NCBI GenBank assembly: GCA_030568195.1
Contig: JAJLTO010000023.1
Location: 1-41,266, forward strand
DNA: 41,266 nucleotides
Direction of reading: 5' to 3'
Source: Dipodascopsis uninucleata var. uninucleata
Lineage: Eukaryota > Ascomycota > Lipomycetes > Lipomycetales > Lipomycetaceae
Shown here piece after piece: positions 1 through 10,424 of this stretch (position 1 is the stretch's first letter; the number at the start of each line of letters is the position of its first letter). The notes beneath the pieces were generated by a model. The model ran no database searches, was not told the origin of the DNA, and was given only the letters and a program-made list of their open reading frames with translations. Made by a program: the position numbers and the translations under genes.

Positions 1-130
1 CTATGTAACCCTATGTAACCCTATGTAACCCTATGTAACCCTATGTAACCCTATGTAACCCTATGTAACCCTATGTAACCCTATGTAACCCTATGTAACC
101 CTATGTAACCCTATGTAACCCTATGTAACC
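1..130. repeat. Telomere: 13 perfect 10-bp repeats
   Basis: Thirteen uninterrupted copies of CTATGTAACC, with no variant units. The C-rich strand runs 5' to 3' inward from position 1, as expected at a left chromosome end; the G-rich unit synthesised by telomerase would be GGTTACATAG in some circular permutation. After the last unit the sequence changes at once to unique DNA. The unit has the same 10-nt length as that of Yarrowia lipolytica but a different sequence. Confidence 0.97.
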
Positions 131-822
131 CCGGCTCAAATACTCACCTCTTCTGCCTTGTTCTCCACTTTCCTCAAATCCCTGAACACACACACCCCCG
201 AAAACATATTCAAGCGCGCCTATTGCTTCCTACACGAGTAAAACAATTGCGCTTTATAGTTTTTAATACATATCTACCTGTAACCCTGAATCCACTTTTT
301 CTCTATTTCTCTTTCTCGCCTTCATTGCAACGAAACAAGATCCCGTCCTTTCCTGCTTCTCACTCAACATCCAGTCGAACAGTCTTCTCTGGCAATTTAC
401 TAAATATAGTCTGCTCCCCTTCCTACTACGTCATCTACTTCTCTCTCTTCTCTCCTCCTATATACTTTCATTCAATTCTTCCTATATAACCCTAACTTCT
501 CTGCAAATTCCTGCTTTTTAAACAGCTAATACCATTCGACGGATAATTAGTCCAATTTCACTGCATTTCTTTTTCCCGATATTGCTGGGAATTCAAATCC
601 GCTGCAGAATTTAAAACTTGCCCCGATCAATCTACCCCGCATAAAGCTTAGGGTTATTAAATATTATTTGTGACAGCCCATCGACTTCATCAATGATCAG
701 TCCTCAATTAGAACTTGCCTACCATGAGACATATTGATCTTTTCCTTTACACCACAAAATAATGAAATAGCAATTTATTATTTTTATGACTTTAACATAT
801 TATACCGCCTTCTGAATGTAAC
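131..822. other. Subtelomeric spacer and regulator promoter
   Basis: Unique, pyrimidine-rich DNA between the telomere and the first gene. I see no convincing gene; an 88-codon open frame on the plus strand is low-complexity and reads like chance. Two telomere-core 10-mers lie in opposite orientation: ATAACCCTAA at 486-495 and TTAGGGTTAT at 648-657. They resemble Tbf1/Tay1-type TTAGGG sites known from other yeast subtelomeres. The 3' part must hold the promoter of the Zn2Cys6 regulator. Confidence 0.6.
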
Positions 823-3800
823 ATGTCTAGCGCCGATGCCGGAGGAAGTATATTTGTTTACGAGACGTCCCCGACTACTCGAGTCGGAAAAAGAACAAAA
901 CGAGCGTGCTTTCACTGCCGCAAGTTGAAGCTCAAGGTACCTATTCAATCATCGATTAACGCAAACTACTATCTCCTCTAATGCTGAAAAATCAACTTCT
1001 CATCTCTAGTGCGACTCCGCCAGTCCATGTACAATATGCAAGCGCAATGATATTCGATGTATTCGGCCCCTTTATCATAGAAATAGTAAAGCTGCCAAAG
1101 AAATAAAGCTGAAGGAGATGCAGATCGATGTGGGAATCTCCCCAGCGCTTGCTTTCAAGAACAAGGATGTCGACTCTATGAACGACTCTATGAATAACTC
1201 TATAATAACCGTCCAGGCTCCCGCTCACATGAATGGATTGGTGAAGTAAGCGTCAAACTTGGCATTCCATTGCCCTATTGAAGAAATGAATCGCTAACGC
1301 TGCATGGCTAAAGCAATAATACCCAACAGAGATACGAAGAATATCGCGAGCACTCTGAAATGAGTGACATTATCACAAATTCCGCATTCAAAGGCACTCC
1401 CGAAAGTATGGCTAAAGACCAATCACCACAACAAGAATCATTAAAATTTTCGGACTCTTCTAAATACACTACCGACGACCGCCAGAGACGGGTAGATAGC
1501 GCCGTGTCATCACCTGTAAACTATACCGGAGAGTCATCTGCCCTTACGTTAACAAAAGAAGTCTTCGAAAAGTACGATTCTGATAAATTACTTAATTCTT
1601 CCGATCTCTCTGCCTTTCCTGGTAGTGCTCCTCATGGTATCCGAGGAGGTAAAGGTTTTGGTGTCGATGAGTTTGATTTTTGTAGCAAAGACCAGATAAG
1701 CGTCTTTCCGTGGAAATATACGAGATCCACAACCTCAAAACTGCTATTGACCCTTCCTCCTAAACCTGTAATGGATTATTGCATTTCTATATATTTCAAT
1801 ACTGTTCATTGGTTCGTTACAGTCATACATGAAGTGAGATTCGAAGAGCGTTGCAACGAGGTACTTCACAATTCAACATCACCAGAAAAAATGCTGTCAG
1901 ATTCCGATGAAGAATTTACTTTTGTACTTTTGATGATAACTGTCGTTGCAATGGGTGGTCATTACGGACTCGCACATCCTGGAAGGTGTCGTAAACTCAA
2001 GACTATATATGAAAAGTGTCTACAGGACAGCGATCCGAGCGAGAGAAAGAATTTACTGTACCAAACTAATAACTTCCGAGGCTATATCTCCGACCTGGTT
2101 TCTGTTGTCAGATCTCATCTATTGGACTCTTTATCTTGTGGAACTCTAGAAACTATGCAGTCATGTTTACTACTTGGTAACTTGTATCTTTATTACGGTG
2201 ATCCAACGCTGGCGTGGACAATACTAGGTAGTGCTTTGAAAATCGCCCATGCTCTCGGCATACACCGAGAGAATAGGAAGCCCGTTAAATCAAAAAGCGA
2301 AGCAGAAGATCGCGACATTCGCCGTAGAGTGTTTTGGGCTCTATACATCTACGACAGGTTCGCTGCAATGACTTATGGACGGCCGCTAGGTATCAATGAC
2401 TCGGATTGTGATGTCGGTATACCAAGCATGTATGATTGCTACTTGAATAGAGAACATATGCCATATTTGACCTGTTATGATCTAGACGAAATCTCGGGTA
2501 AAACCTCTCTCAACATTTCCACAGATGTCAATAGTCCTGGTGATGACAACGACGACTCAAATATTCCCGTCACGCTTCTATTATATCAAAGTATGAAAAT
2601 GCGTTTCTATATCATATTGGGAGAGATAATATCCGAGATATATGGAGAGTCTAATCAAGGCACTAAGGCTCATGTTCAGCAGTATGAGGGCCAGAATGCT
2701 TCGAATAGCAGCAGCACTAATAACGGCTCATCAAATGCCGAATCCAATACTTCGAAAGTGCGCACTTTGTTAAATAAAATTCATAGGCTGGAGAAAAAGC
2801 TTAGTCGGTGGCATGATGATCTCCCTAAAGAGCTGCGGAGAGTGAAGCCTTGCAACGACTCTTCTGTCATCGTCAGAGAATCTCCCCTAGAGGATGATGT
2901 TTTTATCAGAAATGATCCAACACTTGACCGAGACCAATATATCAGGAAATATCAGCAATATCGGGATAAAATTTTTAACTTACAGGCCCTACTAATGGAA
3001 GTAACTTACAATAATGCGCTACTTCTATTGTATCGGCCGCTACTGGCTTTCAGAAATCATGACTCTGTAATATCGAATTTTCTTTCAGATCCTTTCCGGC
3101 AAGCTTCGGAAAAATGCTGGAGAGCTGTGCTATCAACTTCACGAATATGTAACTACGAAGTATTTGAAGCTAGCCAGACTGTGCATTCTGGCTCCTTCGT
3201 GGCAATTCAGCTGTTTTCAGCAGGACTGCTTCTGGGAATATTCGGTCTAAGCGAGCTACTTAGTGTCAGAGCACTGGAAAGTAAAGTGGCCCTCAGTAGA
3301 ATAATACAAATGCAAAAATCACTACAGAAAAAAATCCCCTTTGTCAATCAGGGTCTCAGGCTTTTAGGCAGTCTCGCAAAAATGATTGCTCTGAAAGAAG
3401 CAGACAAGATACTGGATGGCTGTGATAGACTTTCCAAGGCAACTAATACGAGCTCTGAGGATAATGGACAAATCCATGAGCGTAGTGGGGAATATGCTGC
3501 GGTTGAAGTACTAACTAGATTGAGCAATCGGAAGATTGACGGCTATGATGGCGTTAACTCAAACGAAAGTGTTTTAGATGCCATTGCTCCGGCTGATACT
3601 GATACATTTTGGACTGAACCGACTGACGGCTTGCCGCCAACTCTAAACAGTTCCGCAGAGTCTAGCAGTGACCAAAATGGCCTTAGCTCTCAGCAACAGT
3701 TTGATGTCGTCGAAAACCAATGCTTCAACGAGTCGCTTCTCAGTCTTGAGCAAGGTAAGTAGTGTCTCTCTCTCTATATATATATATAGTTCATATGATC

Positions 3801-3952
3801 AAATCGACTCCTTGGCTAACCTATTTCTTTTTATAGCTGTCTTGGATAGCAACAATATGCAGGGTCCACCTGATATAGAAAATACCGAGACGCTGGATCT
3901 GTCAGAGTTTCAACAAGGCTGGTTATGGTGCTTTTCTCCATATAACATGTAA
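823..3952 (+). CDS. Zn(II)2Cys6 fungal transcription factor
   Basis: Fungal binuclear zinc-cluster activator, 962 aa in my model, acting in the nucleus. Exons: 823-936, 1010-1245, 1332-3754, 3837-3952. The zinc cluster uses C29, C32, C39, C45, C48 and C55 (CX2CX6CX5CX2CX6C); the first intron falls between K38 and C39, so the finger exists only after splicing. Around residues 445-480 is the Fungal_trans (PF04082) signature FWALYIYDRF...GRPLGI, typical of the middle homology region. Intron 2 is the least certain: donor gtaagc at 1246 with acceptor at 1331 keeps frame, and donor 1241 with acceptor 1329 also would; an in-frame TAA at 1309 shows some intron is needed. Intron 3 has a clear gtaagt, ctaac, tag set. 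Asn- and Ser-rich linkers occur near residues 570-590 and 825-905. As first gene of the metabolic block it is the obvious candidate regulator; its target is not shown. Confidence 0.9.
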
Positions 3953-4152
3953 GAAGTGCTTCGGGCGCCGCACTGAGAATCATAATAATTTTTTTTTTTT
4001 TTTTTTTTTGGCCCTCTTTTTAAATGTAAACAAAGTGAGTGCTCTTCTTCATATGCCAGCGATTACTTTTATTTAGTATATTTTACTTGGCTCAAAAGAA
4101 TTATTATTTCATGTTAACCTAAGACCATATAAACTAAACCATAATTTCCCTA
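3953..4152. terminator. Convergent 3' region with poly-T tract
   Basis: Two hundred bases between the stop of the regulator and the stop of the minus-strand transporter. A run of about 19 T at 3991-4009 and AT-rich flanks suit two yeast polyadenylation regions. No gene seen. Confidence 0.4.
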
Positions 4153-6054
4153 CTAAAAATCTTTTTCAATTTCGCCCCCATAAGACATGTCACGAGTCTC
4201 TTCCATCACCTTACGATGGAACTGCTCTCTCTCGGCCTCGTTCATCGCATCAATATTGTACGCTACCTTTTCACCAAACAGCAAATTAATTTCGTCCAGC
4301 GACAGTCCTTTCGTCTCTGGCCAAAACTTCATCACTAGCCCGATGTTAATAACAGTAAGAACTATAAACACGATATAGTATTTCCAGCCAATTTTCGCAA
4401 ACGCTGTCGGCGCAGCATCTGTGAATATGATGGTAGCGAAAAAAAGTCCAGAGATAGCAATAGACGATCCTCTAGCTCTTAGATGAGTAGGAAATATCTC
4501 GGAACAATAGACATATGTGGTTGCATCTACAAATGTTCCGAAACTCGCAATATGTAGAAATAGAAAAAAGATAGCCGCTGCATTTCCGCCAAAATTATTT
4601 TTTCCTTCGAATACTCCTAGCATGATTACTTCACCAACTAACGCAATAAGGCATCCTATCAATCCGTAAACTATATATATATATATATAAACATATCATT
4701 CATATTAGCTACTACAATCCAAAAAACCCATATACTTTGAGAGGTATTGAACTACTTACCAAGGCAGCGAATTCTTCCAACGCGATCAAGTATCAGTGCA
4801 CAAATGAAATTTCCAAGAATAGAAGTCGTCACCCAGCCAGCGGTTAAAGCCAACGAGTCTCGACCACCATAGCCAATCGCAGAATAAAGAGTGACACCAT
4901 AGTTATTAATGACAATTGTACCTGTGCACTGCGCAGCAAACGTAGTGAGGAACCCAATAACCACCCGCTTTCTGTTTGCTGGGACCTTTACAAATTCTGA
5001 GTATGATCCGTGGCCCTTTGATATATCAAGCTCAAACTGCTTTCGCATAGCGTAAAACTCATCTTGAATATCAGTCTCATTCGTAGGCACATTGGGAGCA
5101 TAGCGAAGCCTACGCAGCGTATCAAGCGCCTTTTCAGGCTTATTATTTGCTAGTAGCCATCTGGGAGTCTCGGGAATGGCCCATATACCCATAATAAGTA
5201 ATGACGAAGGCACACACTGAATCGCCAACGGAAGTCGCCATTGTACCTGTCCAGACAGTTGGTAGCAAGCATATCCTATCCAGCCAGCCAATGCATATGA
5301 AGTTCCAATAAGCACACCATGAGTACCAACTTGACTTCCTCTAGAGTGAGCTGGTGCAATCTCTGATTGATATATAGGAACAATGGTAACCATCATTCCA
5401 GTGCCAACACCTGAACATATACTGTTAGCTTGCACTACATTCATTTATGCGCATTTGTTATATCCATGTAAATAATAAAATGCCTTGTCTCACCTGAAAT
5501 TCCTCGCGCCACCAAAAACATCGCAGGATTTACAGCGCCGGCCTGTAGAGCGCCTCCAAGTAGCGACAGAAAAGAAGCAACGAGTATAGCTCCTTTGCGA
5601 GAGAATTTATCTGCGATAGGACCAATCATAAGACATCCAATAAATCCGCCGCCTTGAAAGACGCCATTCATTGCGCCAGTTATATTATTGGTATGAGATA
5701 TGTGTTCATCATCGGTATACAGATGAAAATACTCATTAAAATATGTCTGTCCAAGGGTTGTAGCGATGATCGAAGCACAGTATCCATAGGACACACTGCC
5801 TAGAGCCACAAAAAGAATTGCCTGAATCAATCTGTTAGCATATTATATATATTTCTTTTTCTTTTTCGTTTTCTTTTTATTTTATTTTATTTTATTTTAT
5901 TTTTCCTCTATGGATCAATTGGATTTTATTTCTCAAGAAAAATATGAAATCCTTTGAACCTGCGAAAACTCGAACAAAGTTAAACAGTTCAGGAGTATAA
6001 CTCAAAAACCATATACAAACCACATACCGACCAATTGAGAAAATTAATATGCAT
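4153..6054 (-). CDS. MFS sugar-type transporter
   Basis: Twelve-helix plasma-membrane sugar porter family protein (PF00083), about 500 aa. Exons read on the minus strand: 5831 (or 5821)-5494, 5410-4760, 4670-4153, plus an upstream exon. Family marks include SVSYGYCASIIATTLGQ in helix 1, the GISGVGTG join across intron 5411-5493, PETPRWLL at mid-loop, and FWPETKGLSLDEI near the C-terminus. The 4671-4759 intron restores RIRCLVYGLIGCL. The 5' end is unresolved. Donor gtatgt at 6027 joined to acceptor CTAACAG at 5832 gives the family-like GRLIQAILF, but that frame has no ATG before a stop. Acceptor TTCAG at 5822 lets an ATG at 6054 start a short exon (MHINFLNWS) but loses LIQ. The long first intron holds a TTTTA microsatellite. 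The substrate is unknown; the closest family types carry sugars or sugar-like acids. It may import the cluster's substrate. Confidence 0.85.
5866..5905. repeat. TTTTA microsatellite in intron
   Basis: About seven TTTTA units and flanking T-rich sequence inside the first intron of the minus-strand MFS gene. On the transcript it is an A-rich tract between the donor and the CTAACAG acceptor. Confidence 0.8.
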
Positions 6055-6469
6055 TTTTCAATGAGATTAATCCAGCACTGACAATGAAATTGATACACTT
6101 GGTAAATCAGCGAAAAATGAGATGAAGATCAGAACCGATAATTCGGGACACATTGGTATAAATAAGCAGAAATAAGTAGATGTAGTAAATACACGAAATT
6201 TGTGAAACTGGAGGGGCACGTACATCAACTTTACCCCACAGTTTAAAGTTTTACATAATTCGCTGCATTTTTGATAGAATTGGAAATACCGTCTGGCTGA
6301 GTTGATCAAATGACAAAAGTAGAAAAAAGTCTACTAAACAAAATCTGGGGCACAAAACCTTTTTTTTTTTTATATCCACAATCATCTTATTCCTAGGAAA
6401 TTGTATACTTGTACGATAAAATAACAAAAAATAATTAAATAAAAATAAAATAGAACCAAAAGTTCATCC
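6055..6469. other. Spacer between transporter 5' end and SDR 1 3' end
   Basis: AT-rich sequence that should hold the transporter promoter, perhaps an extra first exon, and the SDR 1 3' end. An open minus-strand frame at 6067-6309 has no family resemblance. A T12 run lies at about 6360-6371. Confidence 0.4.
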
Positions 6470-7346
6470 TCACAGAGCGGAGTATCCTCCATCAACCGTA
6501 AAATCTCCTCCCGTAGCATACGAGCTTCTGTTACTTAAAAGAAATACCACTAAATTGGCCACCTCCTCTGGCTCTCCCATTCTCTTCATAGGAATCCAGT
6601 TCTCCGTCTTCTCCTTCGCGGCTTCTTTCAATTTGTCACTTCCGTTCAGAAATATAGGGGTTAGAATATATCCCGGACAAACAGCATTCGTCCTAATCTC
6701 GGGATATTCCAATGCGGCCGTCTTAGTTAATCCTATGACTCCGTGCTTAGACGCTACGTATGCTGACGACGTCTTTACGCCTGTTATACCACAGATCGAC
6801 GACATGTTAACAATCGCTCCCCGCTGCACTCCGTACGCACTAAAAATCGCCCAAAAAAAATAAAAATACGTCAGAATATCGCGTCCTCTAACTACTACAT
6901 CCCAAATTCCATCCTAGCCCTCACCAGTTCTTCTGCGGCTCTTGTGTCGACATCTGCTTAATCTCTTCCCGCAGGCACACAAACAACCCTTTCAGGTTCA
7001 GGTTGCTGATCCTATCGTAGTCCGAGGAATTCGTCTCCGCTACAACGCTCTTAAACGCGATCCCCGCGCAGTTCACCGCATAGTCCAGCCGCCCAAATTC
7101 TCCCACTGTCGTCCTAACCATGTCAATAATGTCTTCCTCGCTAGACATATTCCTCACGAGCGTAATCGTCTTCATACTCTTTTCCTTTGCAACCGCCTCG
7201 CATTCTCTTTGCACAACCTTTAGTGCTTGCTCATTAATATCCACAAGCGATAGACCAAGTACTCCTTCTTCAGCTAGAGCGATCGCAGTGCAGCGACCAA
7301 TACCACTGCCGGCTCCAGTTACCAATGCAATACCTGACACGTCCAT
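6470..7346 (-). CDS. Classical short-chain dehydrogenase/reductase (SDR 1)
   Basis: NAD(P)-dependent oxidoreductase of the classical SDR family, 263 aa, probably cytosolic, interconverting an alcohol and a ketone. Exons 7346-6925 and 6839-6470 with an 85-nt intron. Cofactor motif TGAGSGIG at residues 10-17, NCAG at 92-95, catalytic S155, Y168 and K172 (YVASK), then the CPGYI motif and C-terminal VDGGYSAL, all at normal spacing. The start gives the usual 5-10 residues before the Rossmann strand. Exon 1 is 422 nt, exactly as in SDR 2, and the intron has the same phase. It is head-to-head with the cyclase gene across 416 bp. The closest bacterial functional types are cyclohexanol, levodione or diol dehydrogenases; the substrate cannot be told from sequence. 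Confidence 0.92.
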
Positions 7347-7762
7347 TATTATTATTATTATTTTTTATTATTATTATTTGCTCTTTGTTGTATCAATCTC
7401 TTACTGTTGTTATTTTATATTATTTCAATGCAGTATATCCATTTAAATGTTCAATTCTCTTGTGTGCTGTTGCTATAAATGTTGTCTTCGGGGTATCCTG
7501 AGTCCGTCTATCCTCCGTCATTTGGGACTACGGTAATTCTGAATTTGGAGAAATTAGAGTTTAACGTTGCGTTTCCCCGCATATCAGCTGCCAGATAAGT
7601 CTGCCAATTTTCATTATAAGCCAAAAATATTTTATATCTACCAGCGCGGATCTCTTTGGATTCAAGGTAAAAGGAAAACAAAAAACAAAAAAACAAAAAG
7701 TAGCTGCGCAATCATATCTACATTGGCAAAAAGTTAATAAAACACACATCTGTTATAATACA
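7347..7762. promoter_or_regulatory. Bidirectional promoter, SDR 1 / cyclase
   Basis: Both genes start outward from this 416-bp region, so it must hold both promoters. Near the SDR 1 start it carries an (ATT)n run. At 7503-7518 two TCCGT pentamers sit 6 bp apart, a half-site of the CGG type used by Zn2Cys6 proteins; a similar pair occurs at 12357-12369. Binding is inference. Confidence 0.55.
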
Positions 7763-8813
7763 ATGGTCGATCTTGATAAGTTACCGACTTTGAAGAGTCT
7801 CATGGAGTCCAATCCTGAGGGCATTCCTCCTGAGGCTGCGTGGATATGGGGCAAAGATGACGAGGTAAGAAGAACACACACAAAAACAAAAAAAAAAATT
7901 TTCCTAAAAAAAAAAATAGCTTCTAATACAGAAAATATAGATCGGCAGATTGAATCTCTTGGATGAACACAAGATTAAGCAAGTTACAGCCAAAGAAGCT
8001 GTAAACGGAGTTGTAGTCTCGTTGAATTGGGATATCACCAAGCCCGTTCGTCCTTCGTTCGAGCGGGCTAAACTGCAGCTTAAGATAGCTTTGCATTCTA
8101 CAGACCCCTGTGTTCATGATGACAGTATCATCATGAACACCCAATCTGGCAGCCAATTTGACGGTTTCCGCCACTTTGGCCATTTGAAATATCAGGTCAT
8201 GTATAACGACCTCAGACCATGGGAAGTTACTGGCGACAAGGCAAATACTAGGTGTGGTATGCAAGCCATAGCGCACCATGGAATCGTCGGCAGAGGCGTC
8301 CTCCTTGATTTTGCTTCTTGGGCCGAGGTGCAGGGAATTCCCGTAGAGCCATTTACACGCCAAGCCATTTCTTTGGATCAGCTTCTCGCCGTCGCCGACT
8401 ACCAAGGCATTACATTCGAGAAAGGTGATATCCTTCTCGTTCGCACAGGATGGATGGCGAAATATAATGAAATGTACGAACAGGGTGAGCTTGACCAAAT
8501 CGCTGGATCGCCAACCCCGAGTCTAATAGGATTGGATCAATCCGAAGAGATCAAGAAATGGCTCCATGATCAGTATTTCTCCGTAGTTGGAGGCGATCAA
8601 CCTGCATTTGAAGCCTGGCCAAAAAAGGGAGACTGGCATCTGCACGAATACTTGCTAGCTTGTTGGGGCGTGCTCATTGGTGAAATGCTGGACTTGGAAG
8701 AGCTATCCAAGAAGTGCAAACTCATGAACAAGTACTCCTTCCTATTTACAAGCGCTCCATTCAACTCGCCAGGAGGAGTGGCTTCCTTTGCAAACGCTCT
8801 TGCTATATTATAA
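7763..8813 (+). CDS. Cyclase-family metal-dependent hydrolase (PF04199)
   Basis: Member of the cyclase/kynurenine formamidase-like superfamily, 324 aa. Known members hydrolyse cyclic amides, esters or N-formyl compounds with a metal held by a histidine cluster. Exons 7763-7864 and 7941-8813; the 76-nt intron (gtaaga...tag) joins DDE to IGRLNLL in frame. The fungal form of the metal motif is clear: SGSQFDGFRHFGH, where fungal members have QxDGxRHxGH. RGVLLDFASWAE and GDILLVRTGW follow at the family's usual spacing, and GGDQPAFEAWP and WHLHEYLLACWGV form the C-terminal part of the site. It lies between two SDR genes and shares a promoter with SDR 1. In a ketone pathway it could open a lactone or another cyclic intermediate. 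The reaction is not proven by sequence. Confidence 0.88.
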
Positions 8814-9085
8814 GTCTTTTTTGGATTATGTGATTGGGATCAATTTAGACAAATGCTTCCTTTTTAGATTGGGAGTTTTGTAGCAATAAATTTAAATTTT
8901 CAATGTTTTTTATCTGTTCTCTAACATTATGTGAAAAAAAAATGCATTATATAGAATAGTAGTAGTTGTTGAATAATATAGATATAAAGTAATAAATATT
9001 ATAAAATTATTCTGAATCTAAAAGCTGCGTGCATACATTCCTACATACGCATACACACACATACACACAGACATATATATATATG

Positions 9086-9945
9086 CTAATGCGCCGTCAA
9101 TCCACCATCTACACGAAATATGGCGCCCGTTATATACGAGCTCCTACCTCCAAGCAAAAAAGAGCAGACATTGCCAATTTCATCTGGCTCGCCGTATCTC
9201 TTCATTGGAGTGAAAAGCTCTGTTTTTTCTTTTCCAGCCGCCAATAATTCGGGCGTGCCAGAAAGAATTAATGGTGTTGCAATATATCCTGGAGCAATAG
9301 CATTGATTCTAATCTCAGGATTCTCAAGCGCGGCAGTCTTTGTAACTCCTACAACGCCGTGCTTCGACGCTGTGTACGCTGAGGATGACTTGATTGCGAC
9401 GACGCCTGCAATGGAGGCAATGTTCACTATAGATCCTCTCACTTGTCCGTACGATTTCCTATAATTTTCAATTAGCTGAACTCGATGGAAGAACACGTAA
9501 ACCTTCTCTTTGAGACAACATACTTTAACTTTAATGGCGTCTGCTTCGTCATCTGGCATATTTCCTCGCGCATACACAGATATACAGCTCTCAAGTTCAG
9601 GTCCACTACTCGGCTGAAATCATTTAGACCTAGATCTGCAATATTTGACTTGTATGCAATTCCAGCACAATTAATGGCGTAATCCACCCTACCGAAAAAT
9701 GCTACTGTCTCTGACACCATATCAATGATCTCATTCTCGTTATAGAGGTCTTTCACTAGTTTGAGTGTTTTGAAAGATCCATTTGTTGCAACCTCAGCGC
9801 ATTCTTTTTCGACCTTGTCCAAACTCTCTGATGAAATGTCTACTAGAGCGATCCCGGACACGCCGTCTTTCGCAAGAATTATAGCAGCTGACTTTCCTAT
9901 GCCACTTCCTGCGCCCGTAACTAATGCAATTCCTGGAAGCTCCAT
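9086..9945 (-). CDS. Classical short-chain dehydrogenase/reductase (SDR 2)
   Basis: Paralogue of SDR 1, 264 aa. Exons 9945-9524 and 9458-9086; the 65-nt intron has donor gtatgt and acceptor tatag. TGAGSGIG lies at residues 10-17, NCAG at 92-95, S155, Y168 and K172 (YTASK) at exactly the SDR 1 positions, and the C-terminus is VDGGLTAH. By eye the two proteins are about half identical. Start chosen at 9945 (MELPGIALVTG), matching MDVSGIALVTG; an upstream GTG codon is not used. It is head-to-head with the aldehyde dehydrogenase gene. Two related SDRs fit a pathway with two alcohol oxidations, such as cyclic alcohol to ketone and later hydroxy acid to semialdehyde; that is inference. Confidence 0.92.
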
Positions 9946-10424
9946 TACCAAAAAAAAAAAATAAAAAGCTATGTCAATAGAGAGTGGTAGGGATCTTGCC
10001 TTTATCTTTATTATTATTTAGTGGTTCTTTTTTTTTTTTCGTTCTGTAGTAATATGGAGGATCATTTAAAAGAGGCAGCCTGTTTACGTCGGTTCGAAAT
10101 TTCCCCTCATTAAAGAAACTTGAATTTCCGTGTGTTATTTACACTCCATTTAAGGTTTTCGTCTGCGATTTTCTGGAGATTCACCAAAAAGGAAAAAAAA
10201 TGCAAGAGAAGCTAGTCTTCCTAAAACGATTTACCGGCATTTTACGACATCAACCATCATCGATGAGCTCACTCTAAAGAAAATCTGAAATGCTATTTTG
10301 TTCGTAATAGAGCAATACAGCTACACTAATAAATGCATATAAATAGTTTATAGAATACATATCTGCTAACCTGTAACAATAAAATTATCAATAACAATAT
10401 CATACTGTCAAATCTACAGCTAAG
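9946..10424. promoter_or_regulatory. Bidirectional promoter, SDR 2 / aldehyde dehydrogenase
   Basis: A 479-bp divergent region serving both genes. It holds an A11 tract by the SDR 2 start, a T11 run near 10030 and GC-richer patches with CGG/CCG triplets (10088-10096, 10230-10240). No definite TATA or operator can be named. Confidence 0.5.

Noticed and set aside
223-489. 88-codon plus-strand frame beside the telomere
   Set aside because: Low-complexity Ser/Phe/Leu content from pyrimidine-rich DNA, no family resemblance.
7923-8498. 191-codon open frame antisense to the cyclase gene
   Set aside because: It mirrors a well-supported coding region with clear family motifs on the other strand and has no resemblance of its own.
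10080-10110. GGTTCGAAAT as a tRNA T-arm
   Set aside because: The T-stem does not pair and no D-arm, anticodon arm or acceptor stem is found at the right distance.
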